DNA from: Cephalotus follicularis
Lineage: Eukaryota > Streptophyta > Magnoliopsida > Oxalidales > Cephalotaceae
Length of the DNA stretch: 64,000 nt
Direction of reading: 5' to 3'
Assembly: GCA_001972305.1 (NCBI GenBank)
Contig: BDDD01005226.1
Location: 1 to 64,000 of the forward strand
The translations under genes were made by a program, and so were the position numbers. The number at the start of each line of letters is the position of its first letter. The stretch's first letter is position 1. Of this stretch, positions 12,394-23,400 are shown one piece after another. The notes under the pieces were generated by a model, which worked only from the letters and a program-made list of their open reading frames with translations, made no database searches and had not been told where the DNA came from.

Positions 12394-12624
12394 GTGAAAC
12401 CCGTCGAGGGGAGACGAACTTCCCCTTGGGCGGTCAGGGGACAACAATCCCCTGGGAAAAAGACCCCCCTGGGGGCAAGGGACAACCATCCGAGATCCCC
12501 CAAACGCTCAACTTACACTAAGGAGACGGGATCTCTCCCCGTCCATGTACCCAAGGGATCCACTAGGGCGCACCGGACAAAGTGTATCCAGGGGCCGAGC
12601 TGGTCCGAGGTTGGGAGGATGGGC

Positions 12625-12925
12625 AATTCAACAAAGTCTCCCCCAGGGGAGCACTCAACAAAAGACCCCCCAGGGGGCATTTCACAAAAGACCCCCCAGG
12701 GGGCATTCCAAAAAAGATCCCCATGGGGCAATTCAACAAAGCCTCCCCCAGGGGAGCACTCAGCAAAAGACCCCCTAGGGGGCATTCCAAAAAAGACCCC
12801 CAGGGGGCAATTCAACAAAGTCTCCCTCAGGGGAGCACTCAACAAAAGACCCCCGGAGGGCAATTCAACAAAGCCTCCCCCAAGGGAGCACTCAGCAAAA
12901 GACTCCCCAGGGGGCATTCTTCGGT
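12625..12925. repeat. Array of ~27-bp units with CCCCCAGGGGG palindromes
   Basis: About 11 units of the form CAACAAAGCCTCCCCCAGGG or CAAAAAAGACCCCCAGGGGG. Each has a 4-5 bp inverted repeat of C and G runs, so each unit can form its own small hairpin. Units alternate between types ending GGAGCACT, GGGGCATTC and GGGCAATT. The array lacks stop codons in several frames, which produces long spurious reading frames on both strands. The density of strong hairpins suggests an RNA or DNA structural role rather than protein coding, but this is inference. Confidence 0.85.
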
Positions 12926-13511
12926 CGGCAACCCCACAGGAACTTGTTCGACCGGACCTAAGTCGTGTCTTGAAAGGCGAATCCATGGGAACTCCCAACA
13001 ATCAAGTTCGCCGTACTGAGCACTTGAATTCAAGTGTCCCTACGTGGGCTGCAAGCTCAGACGACCTAGCTCACCACTTGTTGAGCCAGACGACAACTTG
13101 CGCGGCAAACCCATAGGAACTTGCCCGGGCAGACCAGAAGCCTAGTCCACGGACGCAGCGGAGCCTGCACAGCCCAAGTCCTTTTTGCCTAAGCACCTTC
13201 AAACGAGGTGCCCCAAGGGGACCACCAAGCCTGGGCAATCAAAGTTCAAACAATTAAGCAATTCACACTTTGCTGTCCTAAGGGGACTACAAAGCCCAGG
13301 AGGGGCCCTCGGCCCGACAACTTCCCTTCACCTGGCCGGCACAGCCAGGCTCCGCACATCCGCCCAGGAGGGGCCCTCGGTCTTACTTCTACCCTTCGCC
13401 AGGACAGCCCAGGCACGCGACCTTCCACTGGGGAGACCATCCCGGTCCCGTTTCCTCGACTATGTTCCCCCTCCTCTACCATGGCCAGAGAAGCAGGACC
13501 AGGCGGGTGTA

Positions 13512-14154
13512 TGATATGGGAAAAATTCATTTTAAGCCTTAGAACACGTGTCAGGGGAGGAGGGCAGCAGCTGTCCTCCAAAGTAATGAGAGCATGGCCC
13601 CTGTGTCTTATCACCAATTAGGAGAAGGGTCTCCTCAAACTGTCTGACATACCGCACAGACCAGAAGGCCAGTCTCATACGCCTACGCAACCACACAACT
13701 AGGCTGACACCCCATCACATCAGTGTGAGGGAAGAGACTGACAAGCCACCACAACCCTCCCATTCATTAATGGGCATGCGACTACGCACACCAAAGGGGG
13801 AGGAGTCTAAGGGAAATGTCAGGGTCACTGACGTCCTCCCCCTAGGGGCAGTCACTCCGGATGGGACACTCATCAATCACAAGGGACCCTATAAATATAA
13901 GAATGAAACACAATACAAAGGTCAGCCATTTTTTCTCTCTTCTTCTACCATACAAAGAACCCATTATTCTCTGTACAATAACTGACTTGAGCTTCGGATT
14001 ACCTCCGGGAGAATAACCTCATGGACCCTTCTCCACTCTCTTGCTTGTGTAGGGACCCTCAATCCTCTTCCTCGGACAGATTCACGCATTCCCCAAATAC
14101 AAATCAAACCCCTACACGTGGGGTACTGTTGTGGGAGAGATTTCCGCATCAACA
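13512..14154 (+). repeat. 3' LTR of the family F element
   Basis: 643 bp, same length as the 5' LTR, TGATATGGGAAAAATTCATT to GCATCAACA; TATA box at 13890. Followed by the target duplication TTTCT. Confidence 0.95.
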
Positions 14155-14509
14155 TTTCTTAATGTTTTATAAACAAACAATACCACCATACGCTACCAGC
14201 ATTCCATTATAGCGTTAGGGAGATTATTATTGTGGATAATTTTGCATATCTTTTAGGTTGATACTAGAGTATTGAACATGAAAATTTTACAATATCTGAA
14301 CTCTTTTTATTTGTCATGTCAGTTTGACCATTTCCTACCATTTATCATTTGTCATGTCAAGTCCCACATCACAAGCATCCAAAACTTGCCTAAAATCTTC
14401 CTGCTATATGCCTCCCAAAACCCCAAGACCACAAATATTATTTTTTCTATGGCTTATGATCATTGTGTACTGTTAACTTCAACTAAACCGACTCACCCTC
14501 TTGGAACCC

Positions 14510-14517
14510 TATAAATA
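14510..14517 (+). promoter_or_regulatory. TATA box of the HyPRP gene
   Basis: TATAAATA lies 103-110 bp upstream of the start codon at 14620. Transcription would start about 30 bp downstream, giving a leader of roughly 75-80 bases. The nearest upstream transposon (family F, ending at 14154) lies about 355 bp away, so the proximal promoter appears intact. Confidence 0.7.
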
Positions 14518-14619
14518 CTACATTCCTGCCTTCATATCTCTCCATCCTCATAAATACTTACTCAACTTCTACTACTAGAGACTATACTTCTATAACCAAC
14601 TAGCTATTAGGGTTTTGAA

Positions 14620-15144
14620 ATGGCTTCAAAAGCCTCAGCATCCCTTGCTCTCTTTTTCTCACTCAACATTCTCATTTTTGCTAGTGCCTCTAACCCTTCT
14701 CCTTCTCCTTCTCCTTCTTTTTTTTACCCTTATATTCCAAAACCAAGTACAAATCCAACATTGGCCCCTAGTCCATCAGGCCCACCAAAGTCGAATACAA
14801 TCCCAACCCCTAGTCCATCCGGTCCGCCAAACCCGAATTCAACCACTACCCCAAGTTCTTCCGGCACACCAAAGCCAAATCCATCTTCGAGCTCATGCCC
14901 TAAGAATTTCCTTAAATTAGAGGTATGTGTCAAACTGCTTTCAATTCCTGTTATCACCATTCCTCTCGAAAAAAGACAATGCTGCCCTCTTCTTGAAGGA
15001 CTTCTTGATCTTGAGGTTGGTGTTTGCCTTTGCACTGCTATCAAAGCCAATGTTTTGGTTACCAAACTAAACGTCCCAATCGCACTTAGCTTGATACTCC
15101 TTAATTGTGGAAAGAAAACTCCTCCTGGCTTCCAATGTCCCTAA
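14620..15144 (+). CDS. Hybrid proline-rich protein, 8-cysteine motif (HyPRP; DC2.15/EARLI1-like)
   Basis: An intact single-exon gene of 174 residues. Residues 1-24 form a secretion signal (MASKASASLALFFSLNIL, then a cleavable ASAS). Residues 25-91 are a proline/serine-rich wall-type region with a threefold PSPSGPP-like repeat. Residues 92-174 are the eight-cysteine domain of the lipid-transfer/seed-storage superfamily. Its spacing is C-X9-C-X17-CC-X13-C-X-C-X24-C-X9-C, which fits the HyPRP class closely. Members are secreted, associate with the cell wall or plasma membrane, and are linked to development, cold or defence responses; the role here is unknown. The start is the first ATG of the frame, after GAAA. 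It is the only intact host gene I recognise, and its neighbours are all transposons. Confidence 0.93.
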   Translation: MASKASASLALFFSLNILIFASASNPSPSPSPSFFYPYIPKPSTNPTLAPSPSGPPKSNTIPTPSPSGPPNPNSTTTPSSSGTPKPNPSSSSCPKNFLKLEVCVKLLSIPVITIPLEKRQCCPLLEGLLDLEVGVCLCTAIKANVLVTKLNVPIALSLILLNCGKKTPPGFQCP

Positions 15145-15294
15145 ACACATTTATGGTTTCTCATCTGCTTTTGTATGAACTTAAACTTTGAATTCTACTA
15201 TATGTAACTGCATGTTTCCTTTATTATATGTGGTGGTGTTCAAGGAAAATTTTCCTTTGATAGTGAATAAGGTCAAACAGTTTCTCCTCAATGA

Positions 15295-15295
15295 A

Positions 15296-15330
<35 letters not shown>

Positions 15331-15360
15331 TTCTCTCTCACTCTTTCTTTTTTGTTTATT
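15295..15360. repeat. CT-rich microsatellite
   Basis: (CT)n followed by an interrupted CT/TTTC tract, 150-215 bp past the HyPRP stop codon. It may sit in or just after the 3' untranslated region. Confidence 0.9.
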
Positions 15361-15694
15361 AACGACAATGAATCGCAAGATTGACAAATTGCCATGTGGT
15401 TCACATGTAAATGTATTCCCGTTAAATCTAAATTATTCGGCATAACGGTTTGGAATTTTATTTTGTTGGAATCAATGAAGGGATAATAATGATTAGAACT
15501 AATATTTGTATTGTGGCTTATTGTAGTTGTTATTTCCGGGATTCATATTGATACATATTAAACTCATATAAAAAACTAATATTAAAAATAATAACAATAA
15601 ATAAAAGTTATAAATTATAACTAATATGCTGATAAAATCATACAAACGTAGTATTAGTTATTAGAACATACTAGAAACGACATAATTTCAGTTA

Positions 15695-17337
15695 CACTAC
15701 AAGAAATCCTTGAATTTGCAACAAAAATTTTCAACGATTTTTTTTCTGCGTGTGGCAAAAAGTACCTTATGGTCACAATATTGGGTTCCGGTTGCTAGAA
15801 AAAAGGATTTAGCAATAAAAACACATTATTGTTACAAAAAAATGATTTTTTAAAAAAAAAAAAAAAAAACTTGGTTACTAATGATTATTTTTAGCCACAA
15901 AAATTGACTGACTTCAAAACGTGTTGCTAATAATTAACTTTTATTAACATCCTTTGTAGTTGATGGGGGAAAAATATGATTACAATAACAAGGACACGTG
16001 TCCATTCCACACTTGACCAGTTGTCCATCAGGGATTGCAAGCCTGACAGACAGGCTGTGCCGAGGAGCACACACATGATAAAGGATGTCCTTCTCGGACC
16101 AAGAGCCGAGGTTCATTATTTTTTGAGGGCAACACACTGAGACCACAAGTCCGAGGACCCTCCTCGGACTCAAAGGCAGAAGACCATATTCGTGGTGTAA
16201 GGGCCGAGGACTCCCTCGGCCCAGAATATCTATCAGGTGGAGAACAGGAGATACGGTCTCCTGTATACAGAAGCTGAAGATCTCTTCCTCGGACGAGCTC
16301 ACACATTGTTCCGTCCTCGGAACCACAGCAGAGGCTTACTTTCCTCTGCAGACATGTCACAGTCAATACTACCCTATAATGGAGGACCTCAACCTTATCT
16401 ACAGGATAAGGAGATTATCTTCACCAGATTCGATGGGATCTGTACCTATCCAAACAAAGAGATAGAGTTCAAGTCAACTACTACCAAAGGAAAGTAGCGA
16501 CATTATAGGCGGAGATAAGGGAATGTCCGAGATCCTCGGCATTTCCTAGGGGATAACGATCAGATCCGATTTACACGCTCCAACAGCTACCAAATTCCAT
16601 TATAAATACAAGTTCAACACACTGAACAAAGGTGAGCACTTTTTACATTCAAGAGAGTATAACATTTCATCTGCACTTGGCTAACTTGAGCGTCGGAGTG
16701 TCCCCGGGAGAACAACCTCCTGGGCCTTCACCATTGTTGTTACCTTGTGCAGGTGTCCGAGATCAGTTTCTTCCTCACAGGCATCAGTGACAAGCGTTTC
16801 TCTCTACAAATCAAAGTCCTCCACGTAGGATACTGTTGAGAGAAGGATTTCTGTATCAACAGTAGTGTTAAACTTTGTTGCTAAAAATAGTCATCATTAA
16901 CCAACATTTATTTCGTTGCTGGAAGTTTGGTTTTTTGTAATGAAATAAAAATTATTTACTATGACTATTTTTAACAATGAAATCAAAGCATGTTGCTAAA
17001 AATCAAAAGTTTTGGAATGAAATAAATGTGGTACCAACGACTATTTTTAGCAACCACTTCAAAGGATGTTAAAATCAAAATTTTTGCAACAAGAAAAATT
17101 GGTTGCTAATGACTAGTTTTAGTAACAATTATAAAATGTGTTGTTAATAATCAAATTTTAGTAACACAGTGACATATGGTTATTAACAAAAGATTTGTTG
17201 GTAGAACAAAAATATTTAGATTTTTAAGAACAAAGTGCAAATTTGGAGGAAAAAAAACCCAACCCTAAACTTGATCTAAGCACACCTGTTAACAAATATT
17301 TATGTAATCCCATAAATAATTTATTTATTTTTTAGTG
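15695..17337. mobile_element. CACTA-like non-autonomous element (3' end uncertain)
   Basis: CACTACAAGAAATCCTTG at 15695 is a typical CACTA terminus. It is followed by repeated subterminal motifs of the form GTTGCTAAAAATAGTC and TTGCTAATAATTA, continuing at 16862-17200 after a nested LTR. A possible other end is TAGTG at 17333-17337: both ends would then be flanked by the 3-bp duplication TTA (15692-15694 and 17338-17340). However, only the outer five bases match as inverted repeats, so this end is tentative. No transposase is present. Confidence 0.6.
15961..16861 (+). mobile_element. Solo LTR, relative of family F
   Basis: 901 bp from TGATGGGGGAAAAATATG to CTGTATCAACA, flanked by the perfect duplication GTAGT (15956-15960 and 16862-16866), inserted in the CACTA-like element. 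It shares with the family F LTR the TATA box (TATAAATACA at 16601), the phrase 'ccccgggagaacaacctcctgg', the downstream TTGTGCAGG and the terminal ATCAACA. It is GC-richer than the host element and repeats CCGAGGA/CCTCGG motifs. Confidence 0.93.
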
Positions 17338-17340
17338 TTA

Positions 17341-18111
17341 ATTTATTTCAATTTTGAAGGAGTTGGATAAATTTTCACTTGGACCAATTAATATGATCAA
17401 TCGATTTGAGTTTGAATGATTTTGGCCTAGGTCAATTGAGTTATTAAGTGATTTTATTTAGAAATATAAATAAAAAGACTTGCCCACGAGACCAAAGAGA
17501 TTATTTAAAAAAGAAATTGATGCTCGGTCTTCATTGCATGGAATATGTAGTGACCAAATGCCTTTCAATATTTCAAAAGAACAAAAGAACCAATGTGCTG
17601 CTTATCCAACACGTTTTTGTTGGCTCTAAATGAAGAGCGATTCTTATATGTATTCGGGGTAATGCACTTAATTAATGTTATATTGTCACGTAAATATAAT
17701 AATAAAATTTACCTATAAAATAGAAGATAAAATAACGAATGACCCACGTAGATTTTTTCCTCACTAAAGAAACGCATCTATCCACATTGACAATCTACAC
17801 CCATTAAATCCAACCAATCAATGACGCGATTGGCCCTTATAAAATTGTTCTTAATCCTCTAGCTTAGGGTTTGATTGGAGACAGGATTTTTCTCGGTGTT
17901 TTTGTATTTTGAACAGTTGCTCTCGCTCTCTCTATTCTTCTTTATATGCACACGCATTAAAAGGTCATGGGCATGAAGTCTTATAGAGAGATTCTGAAAG
18001 GACCTGATTGACCCTTTTCTAGACGTGATTTTCAGTGATTCTGGTTTGGACTCTTGGTGTTTTATCTCGATTTGATGCTAACCAGTTGTGAATCCTCCAT
18101 TGAATATCGTT
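17341..18111 (+). other. Unassigned stretch; possible orphan 5' end of a gene
   Basis: Most of this is AT-rich with no frame of note. At 17838 TTATAAAAT resembles a TATA box. A CT-rich leader follows, and at 17968 an ATG opens a 14-codon frame (MGMKSYREILKGPD) ending in TGA. A family B LTR fragment begins at about 18112. It could be the promoter and first exon of a gene cut off by the transposon, or chance. Confidence 0.25.
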
Positions 18112-19695
18112 TGATAGTATCAAAGCATCAGAACAGAAAGTCTACTGTGTAGACAGTGCCTCTCATGGGCAACAAATATATATATAATACAATATTGAGA
18201 TCCTAAAGCATCAACATATATTTAAGCATATTTAACAGATACTGAAATCAGAATTTCTTTCAAACAGACTTGAAACCAGATTCAATAAATGCATAAATCC
18301 TTTTCTTCTCAGATACGGATATTTTTGAAAATAACGTCCTATAATGACCATCATCTTGCGAGCTTTTGAAAAACATTAACATAATGTATAAAAACATTAA
18401 AACTTAAACATATTTCAGAATAAAACGTTAACATATTTCAGAATAAAACGTTTAAAGAAAAACGTTTCATTCACAGAACAGATCAACAACCCATAAGCCT
18501 GGTCGCTTACAAGGCCGACCCCGGTAACAGAGACTTTGAAAACAGACAGACAGATATGACCCCCAATGTGTACTCGCTATCATAAAAGAGTATGATAAAA
18601 ACTAATAACTTTTTGTTTAAACCTCATTTAAACATAATTTCACAAAAACACTAAGACAATCGTCCAAGTAGTTGTCCAGGTTATCCAATTTTGAAATTAA
18701 TAACAATTTAAGTTCATTATATCACAAAAACATATATATAAATACAAAATTCAGCAGGAAGCAGAATTAACAGAGCAGAGTTCAAAGTTTACTGAAAGCA
18801 GACATAACTGAGCATATAGCCAGAATCGCGGAGTCGAACCGGAATGAATTACGCCTATGCAGAAAACGGAGTCGGAAAGCTGTCAGAAACTGGCCGCCGG
18901 AGGTTGCTTGCGCGTCAGCCACACGCGTCACCGGTCAGCCACAGAGGTCGCATCTGGTGCATCAGAGGTCGGGGAGCACTGATCTGAGGCGCATTGGTCA
19001 CGGCGCCGCAACATCTGGCTGGAACGGGTGCTTTGACCATGGCTGACTTCGCCGCCGATCTGCGATGCCGGCGTCGTCACGCGTCGGGGATGGTACCATT
19101 CGAAGGGTCGTGACGACAGGAGTCCGAATCTGGGCTCGCCTTGCCGTGACGGTCACCGGAGACGCCGGAACGACGCAAAATAGAGGCTGGGAGAGAGAAG
19201 CTTCGTGTGCGCGAACGACGCGGTTGCGGCGCAGGGGAGGGGTCTAGTGCACTTGAGAGGTGATGGCGGTTCGACTGGTACTTTCACCGGCGTCAGATCG
19301 GCACTGACGCCGGCGGCAGGAGCAGAGAGAGAGTGAGAGAATGGGAGAGATGCGAGAGAAACGGGGAGAGAGAGAGAGAAAGGCAAAAAATGAATTTAAA
19401 AATTGGCATTTTCACTTATATTTAGCCAAAAACAGACTAGTTTATGCCCAGAATTTAACCGATACTGACAGAAATTGGATGTTTAAGACATACCACTTGG
19501 CTTATTTACTGAATTCAGCATTCATTTCAGCAAAATATCATATAATTTACAACAAGGAAAATTTATTTATTATACAGATAAATCATCAAAAAGAAATCGC
19601 ACTAGTAAAAATTTATTAATATTGTGATGCATATGTCATGAATTCCAGAAAAACAGACTAACAACTAGACAGACAGACAGATGACCGCATATGAC

Positions 19696-20345
19696 TAGAG
19701 TTGCAAGTGGTCCGGGTCGGGCCGAACCGCGGCCCGGACCGTTCGGGACCTGCGAAAGGCGGTTGGGTTCGTGAACCGGCCCGCTTTTCTCACGGTTCGG
19801 GCCGGTCCGGTTCATGGAGCTAAAAAGTGAGAACCGAACCGGTTCGTGAACCTTAACCGTAAGCGAGGCGGGCCGGTTCGGGCCGGTCCGGGCCGGTTCA
19901 GTTCATATTGGCGTTGACGTGTATGATAGGCGTTGACGTCTATCTCCTTATGCGTTGACACCTTTGGTTCTTTGCGTTGACATCATAAGCTTCTGTTCGA
20001 TTTTTGCTTTATTCACGTTGACGCGTATGTATGACGTTGACGCTAATGTCATTTGAGTTGACTTCATTTGCCTTGTGCGTTAACGTCCATTTGAATTTGA
20101 GAATCCTTTTGTGTGTGGCTGTATTTGGCGTTGACGTGTACCATAGGCGTTGACGTCTATCTCGGGTTCACGGTCCGGTCCGGTCCGGTTCAACGGTTCT
20201 GAACACTCTGAACCGGCCAGGACCGCTCTCAAGGGCTGGTTTAACCACGGGTCTGCCACGTGGCACACGGTCCGGGCCGGTTCAAGGACCACACGGGCCA
20301 GTTCGGGCCGGTTTCACGGTTCGAACCGGCCCACTTGCAACTCTA
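19696..20345. mobile_element. Non-autonomous hAT element
   Basis: Perfect 15-bp terminal inverted repeats TAGAGTTGCAAGTGG and a perfect 8-bp target duplication CATATGAC (19688-19695 and 20346-20353), both diagnostic of hAT transposons. The 650-bp body has GC-rich subterminal repeats of GGTTCGGGCCGG type at both ends and a central array of GCGTTGACGTCTAT-like motifs. No transposase. Confidence 0.95.
19911..20160. repeat. Degenerate array of GCGTTGACGTCTAT-like motifs
   Basis: About ten copies (GCGTTGACGTGTAT, GCGTTGACGTCTATC, ACGTTGACGCGTAT and others) spaced irregularly by about 15-50 bp in the centre of the hAT element. The core TTGACGTCT resembles the TCGATGTCT and TCGACGTCT cores in the LTR arrays at 5100-5690 and 29617-29972. 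Confidence 0.9.
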
Positions 20346-20415
20346 CATATGACACGACCCGTCCCTTTAACCTTACCTCTAACCGACGAGCCGTGCCTAA
20401 AAAAAAAACAAACTA

Positions 20416-20484
20416 CGCTACACTTAACACAGTTTCCCAGATAGTCACCCATCATAAAACTGCTCTTGCGTGAGCACGCTTAAC
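20416..20484 (-). other. 5S rRNA-like segment inside the family C LTR
   Basis: On the minus strand the segment reads GTTAAGCGTGCTCACGCAAG, then GATGGGTGACTATCTGGGAA. Plant 5S rRNA has GTTAAGCGTGCTTGGGCGAG and GGATGGGTGACCTCCTGGGA in the same order and near-identical spacing, covering the internal promoter (box A to box C). The 5' and 3' thirds of 5S are not recognisable. Cassandra elements are known to carry 5S sequence in their LTRs, but this LTR is far longer than theirs. It is unlikely to be a functional 5S gene. Confidence 0.7.
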
Positions 20485-23400
20485 AATTTAGTTTTTATAA
20501 TAACTTAAACATAATTCCTCTCCTATCATGTTAACCATATATTCAACCATTATTTTTATAACTTATTACCTGAAGATTCATTGTTTACTTACATTTCTGA
20601 CCTCCTTAAATCCATTAGCATCATTTTTATGTTGCATTTCCTTCTTAAACACATAATTAAAATGATTTATTTATTTATTTGTCCATTTTAATAGGGTGGA
20701 ATTTCTACAGAAAAACTGCAAGAGTTCCCCCCTAAAAATGGACATTTCCCAAAATTTTCACCTGTAGGAAAGTCACAGTTTATATATTCTACACTCCCGA
20801 AGGAGGAATCAACAGTTCATTCTAGTTCTTTTTCTATCACAGGATCATCAAAAAATCATACCAGTTTCATCACACTACTGTACAATCATAAATTCTCAAA
20901 ATGGAACAGTAACTAAACAATTACCAACTATCACATATAACAAAATAACCCAAAATGCCCAAATGTATGCATGTGGAACTGGCCATGTCTGCCAGTGAGT
21001 GGTGCTTAGGCCTGTGGTCTACCTTCATACTTGCTACTATCGTACTAGTGAAACAACTGGATCGTTCGCTGCTACTTTAACTGCAAAAGAAATCTGTGAG
21101 GGGGTTAGTCCAAATGACTAAGTGAGTAGGGACAAAGCATTCCCTAATACATCCCTTAAGAATAGGGATGTGCTGAAGGAAATATATCAGGATCAAAATA
21201 CATTCCAAGGATAATTTCAAATAAACATAAGGAAGAAATTTCAGTACAAGAAGTCTCCACAAACTTAAAAACTCAACAATAAAAGTAAATGACATAATCA
21301 AAAGAAATGATACAAACTCTAGATATAAACAAGTAAATCCAATGAAAATAGTCAAAACTCCAGAAATGTGCCCACATAACCCAAAATCTGGAGATGCCGG
21401 TACAACTATAATGTTATAATCATACATATACCACCATCATATAATAATAGCTGCAGCAATAATATCAGGCCAATAGGCTACATGATGTGTACATCATCCT
21501 TCATACACCGGTGCAGAGTGCCTATGGTAAGCGGCACGCACCCCACAACCACCAAGAGCATGCGTGTAAGCGGCATGTACCCCACCCTTTACGATGGGTG
21601 TACATGTAAGCAACACTATAAGGGTACCAACATCAGAATATAAAACACAATATCACATGCCACAATGATAAACATCAGGGAATGTGACATTGTCACCCAG
21701 AGCCAGAATAACCATATACACATAAAAAATATGACATATCACAACAATGGGATAATGAGTATCGAAATGAAATACGGGATCCAAATCCCGATTGGACTAT
21801 CACAAATCATGTATACAAAAGGGCACATATGATACAAGAATCTCAAAGACAATAAAATAAAGGAAGGGAATGTCCCACTCACAGATTTTTGAAGTCGATT
21901 AATGCGGACTAGGCCCCCGATTGCTCCGGATCGGATACAGGATTCTTGTCTACAATAGCATTATATAGATATCTCATTAATTACATTTCCTACGCTTAAA
22001 CATATAGAACTATTTTTCCGTAAAAACTGCAAAAACGAGACTTTTTGTCCAAAATCATATCCGTTTGACACCAAACTTTCAGGAATGTGTTTAAACATAG
22101 CTAGGATCCTGCTTCTCAAAAATAAATTCAAACGGATAAGCAGAGCTATAAGCTCCTTTGTAAAATTACCGTTTTAAAACGATTTTTCGGTCTAAATCAA
22201 GTCCGTTTGACACGAAACTTTACAGGTAATATTTAAACCTATCCTAAGGTTTACTATTAAAATTTAAAGTCAATCGAACTACTGTAGATCCAAAAAGTGA
22301 CTAAAACGCCATTTCGACGAAATGACGGCTAAAGTTGTTGATATGCACTAATAACTCAATTCAACCATTCTAGTGAAGTGATTTTTGGCACACATAAACT
22401 AGACATGTAGAAAAACATTATGTCTCGAAATAAAGTTGATATGACGGTTAGATCACAAGATAGAGCAAAGGAAACAAGACGGTACAAATCTACCGCAACA
22501 GAAATTTTATGCTTGACCCAGCCACAAAAATAAATTATTTGATAGAGATCCGCTCATCCAATCGAATTGAAATTTTAAGGACGGTAACTAGACTCATGGA
22601 GGACTAACATATAAAATTTTCAGTTCAAAAACATGATTAAAACACAAGATATGATCAAAATAAAATATCAAAAAAGTTGCTGGAAATCTGAAAAACAAAA
22701 ATTACAAATCTGAAATTTAGATAACAATTTGGCATAAAAACAGCAGTAATTTTTCACCATAATGCTTCAATTACTAGCTCAATAAACTAACATAATCCAT
22801 CTTTAAAACTTAAAAAAAATCAGCCCTTCAATTCCCCTTGAAGAACCCGAATTCATCCATTCTTAACATCCATTAAAATCATCACAAAACATCATCTCCT
22901 ATTTTTCCTTATAAACCAGAATTTTTAAGAGATCAAAATAGCAAACAATTTATGTAAGTTCAACTTACTAAAAACTATAATCATCTTCAAAACCCCAGTG
23001 AAAATCAACTTCTCTTTCAATTTTTAAGAAACCCGAAATGAAGGAGATAGAAGAAAAATCAAATCATGTTATAAAGCTTCAATTTTAATCTAGCTTTCAC
23101 CCATTACTCAAGGTTAATTCCTCACTTTAACCAATTTCTCTAACATACAATTTCAATAACTTAATAAAATCTCAATTTACAATGAAAGGTAGGTAAAGAA
23201 CTTACAAGAATATAGGTGAAACTTGGGAGAAGAATCACTCTAGTTGGTTTCCTTGAAGAATTCTTGAAGAAATGGAGAACTCGTGAGGAGAATCGGTTCG
23301 GCCAAATGGAAGAAATGAAGATGCCATTTTCTTCACTTGCTAAGTCCCTTTTTACGTGAAGAATGGAGAGTTTACTGGAAGTTTAAAGACTTATGTAGCA

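Larger units (their letters stand above)
11436..14154 (+). mobile_element. Short non-autonomous LTR retrotransposon (family F)
   Basis: A 2719-bp element with two 643-bp LTRs (11436-12078 and 13512-14154) and the perfect 5-bp duplication TTTCT (11431-11435 and 14155-14159). LTRs start TGATATGGGAAAAATTC and end CCGCATCAACA. By eye the two LTRs differ at about 20 positions, mostly transitions. The 1433-bp interior has a primer-binding-like start, a gag N-terminal remnant and a hairpin-rich array, but no pol, so the element is non-autonomous. The solo LTR at 15961-16861 is a relative. Confidence 0.95.
11143..14286. repeat. Tandem duplication, unit 2 (split by an LTR element)
   Basis: Unit 2 occupies 11143-11435 and 14155-14286, separated by the LTR element 11436-14154. 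It differs from unit 1 by point changes and about 12 extra bases near 11180. Confidence 0.85.

Noticed and set aside
12394-13116. Long open frames on both strands across the family F interior (up to 240 codons)
   Set aside because: They follow from a stop-poor, short-period repeat; multiple frames are open at once and no domain is recognisable.
17333-17340. TAGTG + TTA as the definite 3' end of the CACTA-like element
   Set aside because: The TTA duplication fits, but beyond CACTA the inverted repeat hardly matches, and subterminal motifs stop about 130 bp earlier; kept only as a candidate.
20416-20484. Functional 5S rRNA gene or a Cassandra element
   Set aside because: Only the central part matches, with several changes in promoter boxes, and the host LTR is much longer than Cassandra LTRs.
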